Part shown: one piece after another, positions 47,030-56,080 of the stretch | Layout of the letters: each line of letters starts with the position of its first letter | Numbering within the stretch: position 1 is the first letter of the stretch | Source of the DNA: Pseudomonas sp. HMWF032 | Lineage (GTDB): Bacteria > Pseudomonadota > Gammaproteobacteria > Pseudomonadales > Pseudomonadaceae | Length of the DNA: 64,000 nucleotides | Assembly (NCBI RefSeq): GCF_003060885.1 | Contig: NZ_QAIG01000006.1 | Span: forward strand, 148,103 to 212,102 | Direction: 5' to 3' | Made by a program: the position numbers and the translations under genes | The notes under the pieces: model-generated | The model's database searches: none | Seen by the model: only the letters and a program-made list of their open reading frames with translations | Told to the model about the DNA's origin: nothing

Positions 47030-47740
47030 TCAGGCGACGGCGCTGACGTGGCTGCTGGCGGCGTGTAGCTTGCGGTGCAGCCGCGCCTGCAATTCGTTGC
47101 CAAAGCCGTAGTAGCGCGTGGTCAGGGTGGCCACACGGGCGCTGAAGCGGTTGTAGGCGATCACTGCAGGAATCGCTGCAAACAAGCCGATAGCCGTGGC
47201 GATCAGCGCTTCGGCGATACCTGGGGCGACCGTGGAGAGCGTCGCCTGCTGCACCTGTGACAGGCCGATAAAGGAATTCATGATCCCCCACACGGTGCCG
47301 AACAGGCCGATATAAGGGCTGACCGAACCGACCGTGGCAAGAAACGGCAGCCCCTTTTCCAGGCGTTCTTCCTGCTCGCTGATGGCCACCAGCAGCGAGC
47401 GCTCGACGCCGTCGATCACCAGTTCACCGGCAATCCCCGGCTCGCGCTTGAGCTGGACATACTCGTGGTAACCGGCCTGGAAGATGCGCTGCAAGCCGGC
47501 ATCCTCATCCACCCCATCGCTACCTTCGCGATACAGCTGAGCCAGATCGTGGCCACTGCGAAAACGCAGTTGAAAGTCTTTCATCAGGCGCTCGTTACGG
47601 CGCAATACGGCACTGCGCTGAATGATCAGGTACCAACTAAGCAGCGAGGCCATCAACAGGGTCAGCATGACCGCCTGCACCAGCAGACTGGCATCACTGA
47701 TCAGGCTCCAGACGGTCATCTGTTCGAGGGGGTTGTGCAT
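47030..47740 (-). CDS. exbB: ExbB/TolQ-family proton-motor subunit
   Basis: 236 residues from ATG at 47740 (GGAGA upstream). Three membrane segments are expected; the C-terminal MotA/TolQ/ExbB domain includes GSVSPYIGLFGTVWGIMNSFIGL and TAIGLFAAIPAVIAYNRF. The N-terminal TVWSLISDASLLVQAVMLTLL is TolQ-like. With ExbD it forms the motor that energises TonB. The phytase gene ends 87 bases upstream. Confidence 0.9.
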   Translation of the reverse strand: MHNPLEQMTVWSLISDASLLVQAVMLTLLMASLLSWYLIIQRSAVLRRNERLMKDFQLRFRSGHDLAQLYREGSDGVDEDAGLQRIFQAGYHEYVQLKREPGIAGELVIDGVERSLLVAISEQEERLEKGLPFLATVGSVSPYIGLFGTVWGIMNSFIGLSQVQQATLSTVAPGIAEALIATAIGLFAAIPAVIAYNRFSARVATLTTRYYGFGNELQARLHRKLHAASSHVSAVA

Positions 47741-47826
47741 GGGTGTCTCCTTGCATCGCGCGCCGAGGAAAGCCCTCGCCACTATTCGATTACGTTTGTG
47801 TTGCCGATTGATGACGACAGCGCGGG

Positions 47827-49752
47827 CTATTCCAGGCCGAGGGCTTTAGCCACGGCGGTCCAGGGCAGGTACTTGTAGTTCTGCCGGTCTTCGGGCATAC
47901 GCTTGCGACCGTCCTGTACCACCAGCATGCCGGCGCTCCAGATGCCGCCGAGGTTGGCCGAAGTAACGTCCAGGCCATCGGTTTCCGAGGCGCCGTCGAT
48001 ACCTTGTTGCGCGTTCAACCCGATGCGGAACGCACCGCGCACGGCATAGGGCGCAGTGGCATCAAGCACCACGTAGCTGTCGTTGCCCTGGCTGGAAATC
48101 ACCAGGTAGTTGCGGGTCGCGCCTTGATAAATAGCCAGGCCTTCGATGTCGTCGTGGACCACATTGCCGGACGCAATCACCTGTTCAAGCCGGGTCGGCG
48201 CATCGGCGCGAGCGTCCAGCGTCCAGACGGCGACATCCTCTTCGCCGACGAACAGGCGCTGGTTGCGGTCATCGGCGACGCAGGCTTCTGGCTGGCTCTC
48301 AACCTTGAACTGGCGCACCAGTTCACCCTTGATCTGCTCAGCGTCCGCACTCAAGCGGTACTGCAGAAAGGTGCCGTCCTTGGCATTGGGAATTGCATAA
48401 ATCGCCCCGCCGGCGTCCTTGAACATGCACAGACCGTAAATCTCTTTGAGCGGTGTTGGCAGCTGGCCCAGGTTGCGCAACTCGCCGCTGCTGCGGTCGA
48501 TGGCAAATAACTGCAGGCTGTTGTGGTCACGGTTGCTGGCCACGGCCAGATCGACCAGTTGGCCATTAAGGTCGAAGCCTGCGCGCACATCGACGTTGTT
48601 CAAGCGCCCAACGCGCAGGTCCTGCAATTGCTTGCCAGCCAGGTCATAGGCCAACAGGCCGCCCTGCTTGTCGGTGCCGAGCACGCGGCTTTTGCGCGGG
48701 TCACTCGGGTGTACCCAGATCGCCGGGTCATCGGCGGCATCGCCCAAACTCGGTACCGGATCGGTTTGCACCTGCACCGGCAGAATCGGCAGCGCCGCCT
48801 GCGGCTCAGGGGCTTGCGCCTGCCAGGCCAGCTGACCGTGCTGCAGGCCATCGTCATCGCGCACCAGCAGTTCCAGGCCGCCCGCAACCGTGCGCACGCT
48901 GAGGCCTTCCGGCTCATTCAGCTTACCCAAAGGCAGCACCGGCTGAGCCTGCCAGCCCTTTTCGCCTCGCTGATAGCGGTGCAGGCTGTTGCGTTCCGGA
49001 TCCAGCGCCAGCACTCCACCTGGCACCACGGCCATACCAGCGAGCGCCTTGCCGATATCACCGAACGGCTGCACCAAGCCTACCGGTTCGCGTACCAGAT
49101 CAGCCTCGGCATGGGCGGCGTAGGCCCACAGACCGACGCCCTCCTCGTTGACATACAGGCGCTCGGCCAGATCATCGACCTGGCAGTGCTCGCTGGCCGG
49201 CGGCAGGCTCATGCCGCGCACGCGCTTGGGCGTTGCCAGCGGCACTTCGTCCTGGGCGACCAGCCACTGCTCGCCGATCCCTTCCTCACCGACCAGAAAG
49301 ACAAACGCATTGCTCGCAGCATCGCGGTACAGGCACAGGCCATCGATTTTGTAGTTCGGGCGCGGCAGGTACAGCGGCTCTCCCCAGCGCTGGTCTGCCA
49401 GGTTGACCAGCATCGCCTGTTGACGGTCGACATCCAGGGCCGCCACCAGCAAGCCACGCGGGCCAACGCGATGATCGATGCTAGCAAAGGTGCCGGGTAG
49501 TTGGCTCAGGGTCGCGCCTTGGCCATCAAGTACGAACAGGCCCTGCTTCTCACTGCTTTGCAGACGTTCAGCGCCGGGCCAGAAGCTATCGCTGGCCAAC
49601 CATTGCGCCGCCTCAACCGATTTCATGCTCGGGCTGGCAAGCGCCTGCAGGTTCAAAGCTGCAGCAGGTTTATCGGTCACCGTGCTCTGGCAGGCGCTCA
49701 AGGCGATCAGACTGGCGAGCAACAGGTTTCTCTTAACAAACGAAAGGGGCAT
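47827..49752 (-). CDS. Beta-propeller phytase lipoprotein, two-domain
   Basis: 641 residues. A lipoprotein signal ends in LSAC (Cys near 20). The C-terminal half (about 320-641) carries all usual beta-propeller phytase motifs: DDPAIWVHP, LNNVDVR, NAKDGTFLQY, PEACVADD, EEDVAVW, DDIEGLAIY and SSQGNDSYVV, which bind calcium and phosphate. The N-terminal half is a second, degenerate propeller-like domain. It hydrolyses phytate or similar phosphate esters at the cell surface or periplasm. It lies between a TonB-dependent receptor and exbB; AAGGA precedes the ATG. Confidence 0.9.
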   Translation of the reverse strand: MPLSFVKRNLLLASLIALSACQSTVTDKPAAALNLQALASPSMKSVEAAQWLASDSFWPGAERLQSSEKQGLFVLDGQGATLSQLPGTFASIDHRVGPRGLLVAALDVDRQQAMLVNLADQRWGEPLYLPRPNYKIDGLCLYRDAASNAFVFLVGEEGIGEQWLVAQDEVPLATPKRVRGMSLPPASEHCQVDDLAERLYVNEEGVGLWAYAAHAEADLVREPVGLVQPFGDIGKALAGMAVVPGGVLALDPERNSLHRYQRGEKGWQAQPVLPLGKLNEPEGLSVRTVAGGLELLVRDDDGLQHGQLAWQAQAPEPQAALPILPVQVQTDPVPSLGDAADDPAIWVHPSDPRKSRVLGTDKQGGLLAYDLAGKQLQDLRVGRLNNVDVRAGFDLNGQLVDLAVASNRDHNSLQLFAIDRSSGELRNLGQLPTPLKEIYGLCMFKDAGGAIYAIPNAKDGTFLQYRLSADAEQIKGELVRQFKVESQPEACVADDRNQRLFVGEEDVAVWTLDARADAPTRLEQVIASGNVVHDDIEGLAIYQGATRNYLVISSQGNDSYVVLDATAPYAVRGAFRIGLNAQQGIDGASETDGLDVTSANLGGIWSAGMLVVQDGRKRMPEDRQNYKYLPWTAVAKALGLE

Positions 49753-49823
49753 ACGGGCAAATCCTTACTGAAAACTTAACCGCCAACCGGGCACGACCAT
49801 GGCGCACCCAGCCGACACACAGG

Positions 49824-52331
49824 TCAGAAGTGGGTGAAGGTCAGGCCGAGCTTGTAGGTCGGGCCGTACTCTTCGTACTGGGCGTTGAAGTCGCGGCGGC
49901 CGCTGTAAACGTAGTAGGACTCATCCGTCAGGTTCTGCGCCTGGAAGGTCAGCTGCAGCGCAGGGGTGAGGAAGTAACCGGCGCTGAAGTCGACAAACAG
50001 CTGCTCATCGGCGTAGAGGTCATGGGCCTTGTCGTCGATGGCGGCCACTTCGGCCAGGTACTCGGACTTGTAGTTGGCGGACAGACGCAGGCTGAGCTTG
50101 TCGTCTTCCCAGCCGAACATCAGGTTGCCGACCGTTTCCGACTGATTCGGCAGGTCGATGTCACGGCTCAGGCCCTGCGCTTCGATGCTCGCATCGGAGC
50201 GGCTGAAGGTGGCGTTAGCGCCCATCAACAGGCCGTTCCAAGGGGCGGGCAACCAGTCAAATTTCTGCGAATAGGCCAGTTCCAGGCCGTACAGCTCGGC
50301 GCTGTCGCCATTGGCGAAGGTCAAGGCTTCATCGAAGGCCAACCATTCGCCGGTGCCGGCCAGGTCGGTGTTGTAGACGAAGCTGTCGATGTCTTTGTAG
50401 AACACGAAGGCCGAAACCACGCCCGCACGGCCCATGTAGTGCTCAATGCCAAGGTCGAGGTTCATCGACTCCAGCGGGTCGAGATCCGGGTTACCAAAGC
50501 TGGCATCAGCGCCATCGATGACAAAGCCCGGTGCCAGTTGGCCAAAGGTCGGCCGCACCACGGTGTTGGTCCAGGCGGCACGCACTTGCGTGCTGGCATT
50601 CAACTGATAGCGCGCATGCAGGCCTGGCAGCCAGTGCTCGTAACGTGTGTCGCTTTGGGTCGCCTCGTATTCGCCATCGCGAATGCCGGTGCCTTTGGCA
50701 TCAAACTCGGTGCCCTCGTAACGCATACCCGCGATAAAGCGCCAGTCGTCAACGTCGAGGCTGTTCATCAGGTAAGCGGCGTTGATGTCTTCGCTCATCT
50801 CGAAGTCATTCACCCGCGACTCTTCTTCGTTATAGAAGTCGGCCTTGTTCAAGCCGCCGAGCAGGCGTTCGATGGCCTTGTCGCTGATACCGGGACCGAA
50901 GCGGCCGAGGCCGTAATCCACCGAGCCTTTGCTGAACTGACTGAGATTGAGTTGAGCGTCCGAAAGGCCAAAGGTGTCGAAGTCCTCATAGCTCCAGGCT
51001 TCCAGGTCGTTGTCCTTTTCCCGGCGGCTGAGCTTGCCACCGAATTTGACCTGGGAGGCATAACCGTTGAGGTCGTAGTCACGCGCCAGATCGAGTTTGA
51101 TGTTCTGCTCGGTGTCGGTGGTCTTCTGCTTTTCCCAATCGACGCTGTCGAGGGTGAAGTTGCTGGGGTCATAAAACGCCGAGTCAATGCTCAGGCGCGG
51201 CTTCTTGGTGTCGCCAAAGCCGGCGTCGGTGAAGTCGTCGTTGCCGTCGAAGGTCGCGCCGGCAATGCCTTCCGGGCTGTCTTCGCTGGAGCGGCTGTAG
51301 CCAGCCTGGGCGCCGACCGTCCACAGGCCAAGCACGCGTTCACCACCGAGCACATAGGACTGCACCTCTTGGGTTTCCTCACGGCTTTTCAGCTCGCGAT
51401 AGCCTTCGGCATCGCCCCGTTCACCGGCCAACTGGGCATCGGCAAACTTGACCCCGGCGGCATTGCGCGTTTCAGTGTCCTTGTAGCGGCTGTAGAGGGT
51501 GCGCAGGTAATAGCTGGAGAGGTCATCGGGTTTGTAGTCGAAGTTCAAGCCAAAGCCCGTGCGCTCGCGAGTGATTTCGTAATCGCGCTGCTCCAGCTCT
51601 TCCAGCCGAGCGCCATTATCAAAGTCCCAGGCGCCGCCAGTCTCAACGTTGTCCGACCCAAAGTCGCGCTCCTGCCAGCTCAACGCGGCGGCCACGCCGA
51701 AGTTGTCGATACCGTCGCCCAGGCTGAAACGGTCGCTGATCGCGCCGGAAAATTTCGGGCTGGTTTGCTCGGTGTTCTCGTCGTAGCTGCCTTCGGCGCT
51801 GCCGGTGTAGAACAGACCTTCGTGATCAAAAGCCGACAGGCTCTCCACCTCCACGGTACCGCCAAGGGAATTGGCGTCCATGTCCGGGGTCAGCGACTTG
51901 ACCACCGTCAGCGACTGCACCAGCTCCGAGGGCAATACATCCAGAGCCACGGCGCGACGGTCACTTTCCGGCGAGGGCACCAGGGTGCCGTTGATGGTCA
52001 CGCTGTTCAGGTCCGGGCCAATACCGCGCACGCTGACAAAACGCCCCTCACCCTGATCGCGCTCAACCGACAAGCCTGGAATACGCTGCAGTGCTTCGGC
52101 GGCGTTGTCGTCCGGCAGCTGAGCGATGCCATCGGCGTGCACCACGCTCTCAACGTTGTCGGAACTGCGCTGCTCTTTCAGCGCCTTGTCGATGCTAACG
52201 GCCTGACCGACCACCTCGACGTATTCGGTGGCCGGTTCAGCCGCCATCAACTGGCTACTGGAAGCGATTGCCAGGGCCAATACGCTGATATGCAAACCCG
52301 AATTGCGAGCGGAACTGCTGCGAACCTTCAT
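49824..52331 (-). CDS. TonB-dependent outer-membrane receptor (probable phosphate-ester uptake)
   Basis: 835 residues from ATG at 52331 (GGAGGG upstream). A signal peptide ends near LMAA, followed by a TonB-box-like EYVEVVG, a plug domain (AEALQRIPGLSVERDQGEGRFVSVRGIGPDLNSVTINGT) and a 22-strand barrel ending in phenylalanine (KLGLTFTHF). It is not a siderophore-receptor type by wording; the plug resembles carbohydrate-class receptors. Gene context (phytase, PhoX, Pho box) suggests phytate or another organophosphate as ligand, which is inference. Confidence 0.88.
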   Translation of the reverse strand: MKVRSSSARNSGLHISVLALAIASSSQLMAAEPATEYVEVVGQAVSIDKALKEQRSSDNVESVVHADGIAQLPDDNAAEALQRIPGLSVERDQGEGRFVSVRGIGPDLNSVTINGTLVPSPESDRRAVALDVLPSELVQSLTVVKSLTPDMDANSLGGTVEVESLSAFDHEGLFYTGSAEGSYDENTEQTSPKFSGAISDRFSLGDGIDNFGVAAALSWQERDFGSDNVETGGAWDFDNGARLEELEQRDYEITRERTGFGLNFDYKPDDLSSYYLRTLYSRYKDTETRNAAGVKFADAQLAGERGDAEGYRELKSREETQEVQSYVLGGERVLGLWTVGAQAGYSRSSEDSPEGIAGATFDGNDDFTDAGFGDTKKPRLSIDSAFYDPSNFTLDSVDWEKQKTTDTEQNIKLDLARDYDLNGYASQVKFGGKLSRREKDNDLEAWSYEDFDTFGLSDAQLNLSQFSKGSVDYGLGRFGPGISDKAIERLLGGLNKADFYNEEESRVNDFEMSEDINAAYLMNSLDVDDWRFIAGMRYEGTEFDAKGTGIRDGEYEATQSDTRYEHWLPGLHARYQLNASTQVRAAWTNTVVRPTFGQLAPGFVIDGADASFGNPDLDPLESMNLDLGIEHYMGRAGVVSAFVFYKDIDSFVYNTDLAGTGEWLAFDEALTFANGDSAELYGLELAYSQKFDWLPAPWNGLLMGANATFSRSDASIEAQGLSRDIDLPNQSETVGNLMFGWEDDKLSLRLSANYKSEYLAEVAAIDDKAHDLYADEQLFVDFSAGYFLTPALQLTFQAQNLTDESYYVYSGRRDFNAQYEEYGPTYKLGLTFTHF

Positions 52332-52408
52332 CACCTACCCTCCCCAAGATTGATCGCTGCCAGGCTGCAATGGCCGGGCTATTGGGGAGCGAAAGCTAGG
52401 CAGGAGTG

Positions 52409-52426
52409 ATGACGCTTCTGTGACAA
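52409..52426 (-). promoter_or_regulatory. Pho box (PhoB-binding site)
   Basis: The minus strand reads TTGTCAC-AGAA-GCGTCAT, two direct 7-base half-sites with a 4-base linker, matching CTGTCAT-N4-CTGTCAT at most positions. It lies about 78 bases upstream of the receptor start. The rest of the 401-base gap (52332-52732) shows no gene; the rightward promoter of the GGDEF gene must also lie in it. Confidence 0.75.
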
Positions 52427-52732
52427 CACATGCGGCAATACCGCTAAATCAGTGGGTTTCAGCGGGTTATTACACGCAATTGAGCTGAAATGACCGCAAC
52501 GTCGCAGCCGAGCGGCCAACTACCCGCCAGGCCGGTACGCTGTTTAGCGCCCCCCTTCATTTATAGCGCGGCAGAAATGCGTCATCACGCACCGGCATAA
52601 ACCGCCTGATCGCCATAAAGCTCAATTAACCGGCGAAGAACCCTGAGCCAATTTGACCTCCCCCATTGCAACCAAACCGTCATAAGCATCTGTTGTGCTG
52701 GCGGCCATTACTCTCTGCGGAGCCTATTGGCC

Positions 52733-53650
52733 ATGCCGCCACTGCTGAAATTGCACGTATGGAAACTCACCGGCCTATTGCTGGCAGCCAACTTCGGCCT
52801 GCTCGCCTACCTCGGCGCTGGCACACTCAAAGCATTGGGCGAATGGAACTGGACTGATATCGGCGGTGAAGGCGGCTCGGCTTTGCTGGTGCTGGTGTGG
52901 ATCGGCCTACTGCTGAAAAGTCGCCCGGCCGGGCAAGTCACTACTCTGCTGTTCTACGGCCTGGCATGCCTGTTCTTCTCGCTGTGGATGGATACCCTCG
53001 ACGAGTTCGTGCAACTGTCGGAAAGCATCGCCTGGGACAAGTGGCTGGAGTCTGGCCCGATGCCCGTGGGGTTTATCCTGATGACACTGGGCATCTACCA
53101 CTGGCACCGCGAACAGCTGGCCATCAGCGGACAAATGGAAAAGCGCGAGCGGCTGTTTCGCGAGCATCGCCTGTTCGACAAAGTCACCCCGCTGGGCGGA
53201 GCTGACTATCTGCGCCTGCAGTTGCAGCAAGCCTTGCAGGAGGCGCACAGCGAGCAACTGCCGCTGTCGCTGATGATCCTCGACCTGGACGATTTCAGCC
53301 GGGTCAATCGTGAATACGGCCACGCCGAGGGTGACCGCGTATTGCAGGTAGTGTCGCAGGTGATGGTGCTCAACCTGCGCCGCCAGGACCTGCTCTGTCG
53401 CTTAGCTGGCGACCGATTCGTCGTGCTGCTGCCCAATACCGGTGAACAACAAGCTCGGCATCAGTCTTTGGAGCTACAAGCTGCCATCCAACACCTTGCC
53501 TATAAAAGCCACCTGCATGGCGAACGGCTGCAACTGAGCGCCAGTGTCGCGGTTGTCATGGCGCAACAAGACAGTCCCGAGGGCTTGTTGCAGAGGTTAA
53601 ATCTAGCGCTGGCGCGGGCAAAACAACCGCCCTTTATCAAGCGCGCCTGA
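52733..53650 (+). CDS. Membrane protein with degenerate GGDEF domain
   Basis: 305 residues from ATG at 52733. About four membrane segments occur in residues 10-125, then a short coiled linker and a GGDEF-type domain (about 140-300). The LDLDDFSRVNREYGHAEGD region is well kept, but the active-site loop is AGDRF (225-229) instead of GGDEF, so cyclase activity is unlikely. The inhibitory RxxD site (R216-RQ-D219) is intact at the right distance, suggesting a c-di-GMP sensor. It is followed 10 bases later by an AraC-type regulator. Confidence 0.85.
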   Translation: MPPLLKLHVWKLTGLLLAANFGLLAYLGAGTLKALGEWNWTDIGGEGGSALLVLVWIGLLLKSRPAGQVTTLLFYGLACLFFSLWMDTLDEFVQLSESIAWDKWLESGPMPVGFILMTLGIYHWHREQLAISGQMEKRERLFREHRLFDKVTPLGGADYLRLQLQQALQEAHSEQLPLSLMILDLDDFSRVNREYGHAEGDRVLQVVSQVMVLNLRRQDLLCRLAGDRFVVLLPNTGEQQARHQSLELQAAIQHLAYKSHLHGERLQLSASVAVVMAQQDSPEGLLQRLNLALARAKQPPFIKRA

Positions 53651-53660
53651 GGCGGATGCC

Positions 53661-54698
53661 ATGACCGTAAAAACTCCCTGGTACGAATGCGACAGCCGCT
53701 TTATTGCCGCCCATTACCAACCTGCGGCATTGATCGACTTGGCCATCAGCCGTGAGATCGATACCCATCGATTGTTGCGCGGCACCGGCTTGTTCTATGA
53801 CGACATCCTGGCAGGCCAGATGCGCATCTGTCCGCAGCAATTCTTGGTACTGATCGATAACGCGCAACACCTGCTGGATGCCGACGACACCAGCTTCCTC
53901 TTCGGCCAGCGCCTGTTGCCTGGCCATTACGGCGCGGCCAGCCAGGCGCTGCAACAAGCTGGCAACCTGCAGCAGGCGCTAGAGCTGCTGATCGAGATGC
54001 GCGCGCTGTTCAGCCCGTTACTGGCGCCAAGGCTGTTGCTCGACGAACAACACGCCTACCTCTACTGGGTCGACAGCAGCGGTGCCGGACCGCACTGGCG
54101 TTTTCTGGTCGAAGCCTGCATGACGGCTGTGGTGGCGATGGCACGCTGGCTGTCCGGGCAAAAGCTGCCGTGGCGTTTCCACTTCGCCCACGCGCAGCCA
54201 CGCTATATCGAGCAATATTGGGTGCACTTGGGCGAAGACGTGCATTTCGATAGCCAACTGGACATGCTGCGCCTGCCCCGCGAAGTCATGACCGCCGCTT
54301 GGCCCAACGCCGCACACACCGCCGGTGCGGTGGCCCGCCAGGAAGCTGCGCGGCAACTGCAGGGCCTTGGTTATCAAGCCAGCCTGCTGGACCGTTTATA
54401 TGCCTGGCTGCAAGCCAACGTGCGTCAGTCACCGAGCCTGGAGCAGGCCGCGCACGCCTTCGAGATGAGCCCCGCGACCTTCAAACGCAAACTGCAGAAA
54501 CACGGCACGCACTATCAGGAACAGCACGACCGTGTGCGCAAGCACGTGGCGCTCTACCTTTATCGGATCAAGGCGTACAGCAATGAGGAGATCGCCGACT
54601 TCCTGAGCTTTCACGACGCGACCAACTTCCGCCGCTCATTCAAACGCTGGACCGGGCTGTCCCCCAGCGCGCTGCGGCAGTTGTGTGAAGCAAGATAA
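53661..54698 (+). CDS. AraC-family transcriptional regulator
   Basis: 345 residues. An N-terminal arabinose-binding-like sensory domain is followed by a double helix-turn-helix (SLEQAAHAFEMSPATFKRKLQKHGTHYQEQ and EEIADFLSFHDATNFRRSFKRWTGLSPSALR). It is probably co-transcribed with the degenerate GGDEF gene, which ends 10 bases upstream, so it may be the output partner of that sensor. Target genes are unknown. Confidence 0.86.
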   Translation: MTVKTPWYECDSRFIAAHYQPAALIDLAISREIDTHRLLRGTGLFYDDILAGQMRICPQQFLVLIDNAQHLLDADDTSFLFGQRLLPGHYGAASQALQQAGNLQQALELLIEMRALFSPLLAPRLLLDEQHAYLYWVDSSGAGPHWRFLVEACMTAVVAMARWLSGQKLPWRFHFAHAQPRYIEQYWVHLGEDVHFDSQLDMLRLPREVMTAAWPNAAHTAGAVARQEAARQLQGLGYQASLLDRLYAWLQANVRQSPSLEQAAHAFEMSPATFKRKLQKHGTHYQEQHDRVRKHVALYLYRIKAYSNEEIADFLSFHDATNFRRSFKRWTGLSPSALRQLCEAR

Positions 54699-55312
54699 CC
54701 CAAATCCCTTAAGCCTCACTGAATCGACACCAATTCGCTGCCTGCTGACCGCGTGACGACCTCCGTCTGACGGCTATGTAACTCGCAGGCATTCATCCAG
54801 GTGGTGATGAAGACGAACGGGCCTTTCAAAAGTCCGTTTGTCACTGAGCTCAATGGAGTGTTTTCCTGCATTTGGAAGGACCTCTCCATCAACCCGGACA
54901 GCAAGAAGTAAAGGGTGGAATCTGGTTCGCGCAGAAGACGGAGCTGTTTTTGTTTTACGTAGCAACACCGAGATCGAGCGATTTTTTAGCTGCCGTAATG
55001 AGCTTACTCACAAACCGGCTTTATCAACAAAATCGACCGCCAACTGACGCTAGCCCCCTTCTATTACTTGCTTTTCAGACTGCACTATTCGCTGCACGGC
55101 ACATCCCCATTCAGCCCAAAACTCGCGGCACCGCTAGCTATCACTGTTCCAAAATAGTGTGTGCCACATAGCCCTTTTCACCCCATTTAAATTGCTGTGC
55201 CATACGGGCCATAAAGGATTAATCGCGAGAATTCCACGCAGCATTACCACTTGGGATACGGTATCAAATGAGATAAAATCCCATCACCATTACCTGCACG
55301 CAAGGATTGCCC
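54699..55312. other. 614-base gap without a supported gene
   Basis: Composition shifts to lower GC than the flanks. Frames here are short and unlike proteins; a piece at 54805-54910 reads partly like coding DNA without a start or family. I see no consensus Fur box before fhuC, although an AT-rich AAATGAGATAAAATCCCATC stretch lies at about 55265-55284. It may be a decayed insertion. Confidence 0.4.
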
Positions 55313-56080
55313 ATGTTCCGACTCGACGCGGTCAGTTTTAGCCTGGCTGAGCGAATCCTGCTGCATCCGCTGACACTGGATATCCCCCAAGGTCAGGTGG
55401 TGGGGTTAATTGGGCACAATGGCTCCGGTAAATCCACTCTGCTAAAAATGTTGGCTCGCCAGCAACCGGCCAGTTCCGGCCACCTGCTGCTGGACGATTT
55501 ACCGCTGGCCGCCTGGAAGGACCGCGACTTTGCCCGCCAGGTGGCCTATCTGCCGCAGCAACTGCCTCCCGCCGAGAGCCTGACGGTGCGCGAGCTGGTC
55601 GGCTTCGGCCGCTATCCCTGGCACGGCCTGCTCGGCCGCTTCGGCAGCGAGGATCACGCCAAGGTGCGCGAGGCCATGCTTCTGACCGACACCGAGCGCT
55701 TCGCCGAACGCATGGTCGACAGCCTCTCCGGTGGCGAGCGCCAGCGCGTCTGGCTGGCCATGCTGCTGGCGCAGAACAGCCGCTACCTGCTGCTGGATGA
55801 GCCGACCTCGGCCCTCGACATCGCTCATCAGGTGGATGTGCTCGGCCTGGTGCATCAGCTCAGCCGCCAGTTGAGCCTGAGCGTGATCGTGGTCTTGCAT
55901 GACATCAACATGGCCAGCCGTTACTGCGACCGCCTGATCGCCCTGCACAGCGGCCGCCTGCTGCTGGATGGCAGCCCGGCCGAACTGATGACGGACAGCA
56001 ATCTGGAGGCCATCTACGGCCTGCCCATGCAGGTGCTCAGCCATCCGCAGGGCCAGCAACCCATCGCCGTGGTGGTGTGA
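55313..56080 (+). CDS. fhuC: Siderophore ABC transporter ATPase (FhuC-like)
   Basis: 255 residues from ATG at 55313 (AAGGA 7 bases upstream). Walker A GHNGSGKST near 35-43, signature LSGGERQR, and Walker B YLLLDEPTSALD are complete. It resembles FhuC/FecE-type ATPases that drive ferric-hydroxamate import. The stop overlaps the start of the binding-protein gene. Confidence 0.9.
   Translation: MFRLDAVSFSLAERILLHPLTLDIPQGQVVGLIGHNGSGKSTLLKMLARQQPASSGHLLLDDLPLAAWKDRDFARQVAYLPQQLPPAESLTVRELVGFGRYPWHGLLGRFGSEDHAKVREAMLLTDTERFAERMVDSLSGGERQRVWLAMLLAQNSRYLLLDEPTSALDIAHQVDVLGLVHQLSRQLSLSVIVVLHDINMASRYCDRLIALHSGRLLLDGSPAELMTDSNLEAIYGLPMQVLSHPQGQQPIAVVV

Noticed and set aside
49830..52409. 859-codon open frame on the plus strand
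   Set aside because: It is fully antisense to the TonB-dependent receptor, lacks any domain wording, and arises from high GC3 of the real gene.
55255..55300. Fur box before fhuC
   Set aside because: AT-rich, but alignment to GATAATGATAATCATTATC gives few matches in any register.
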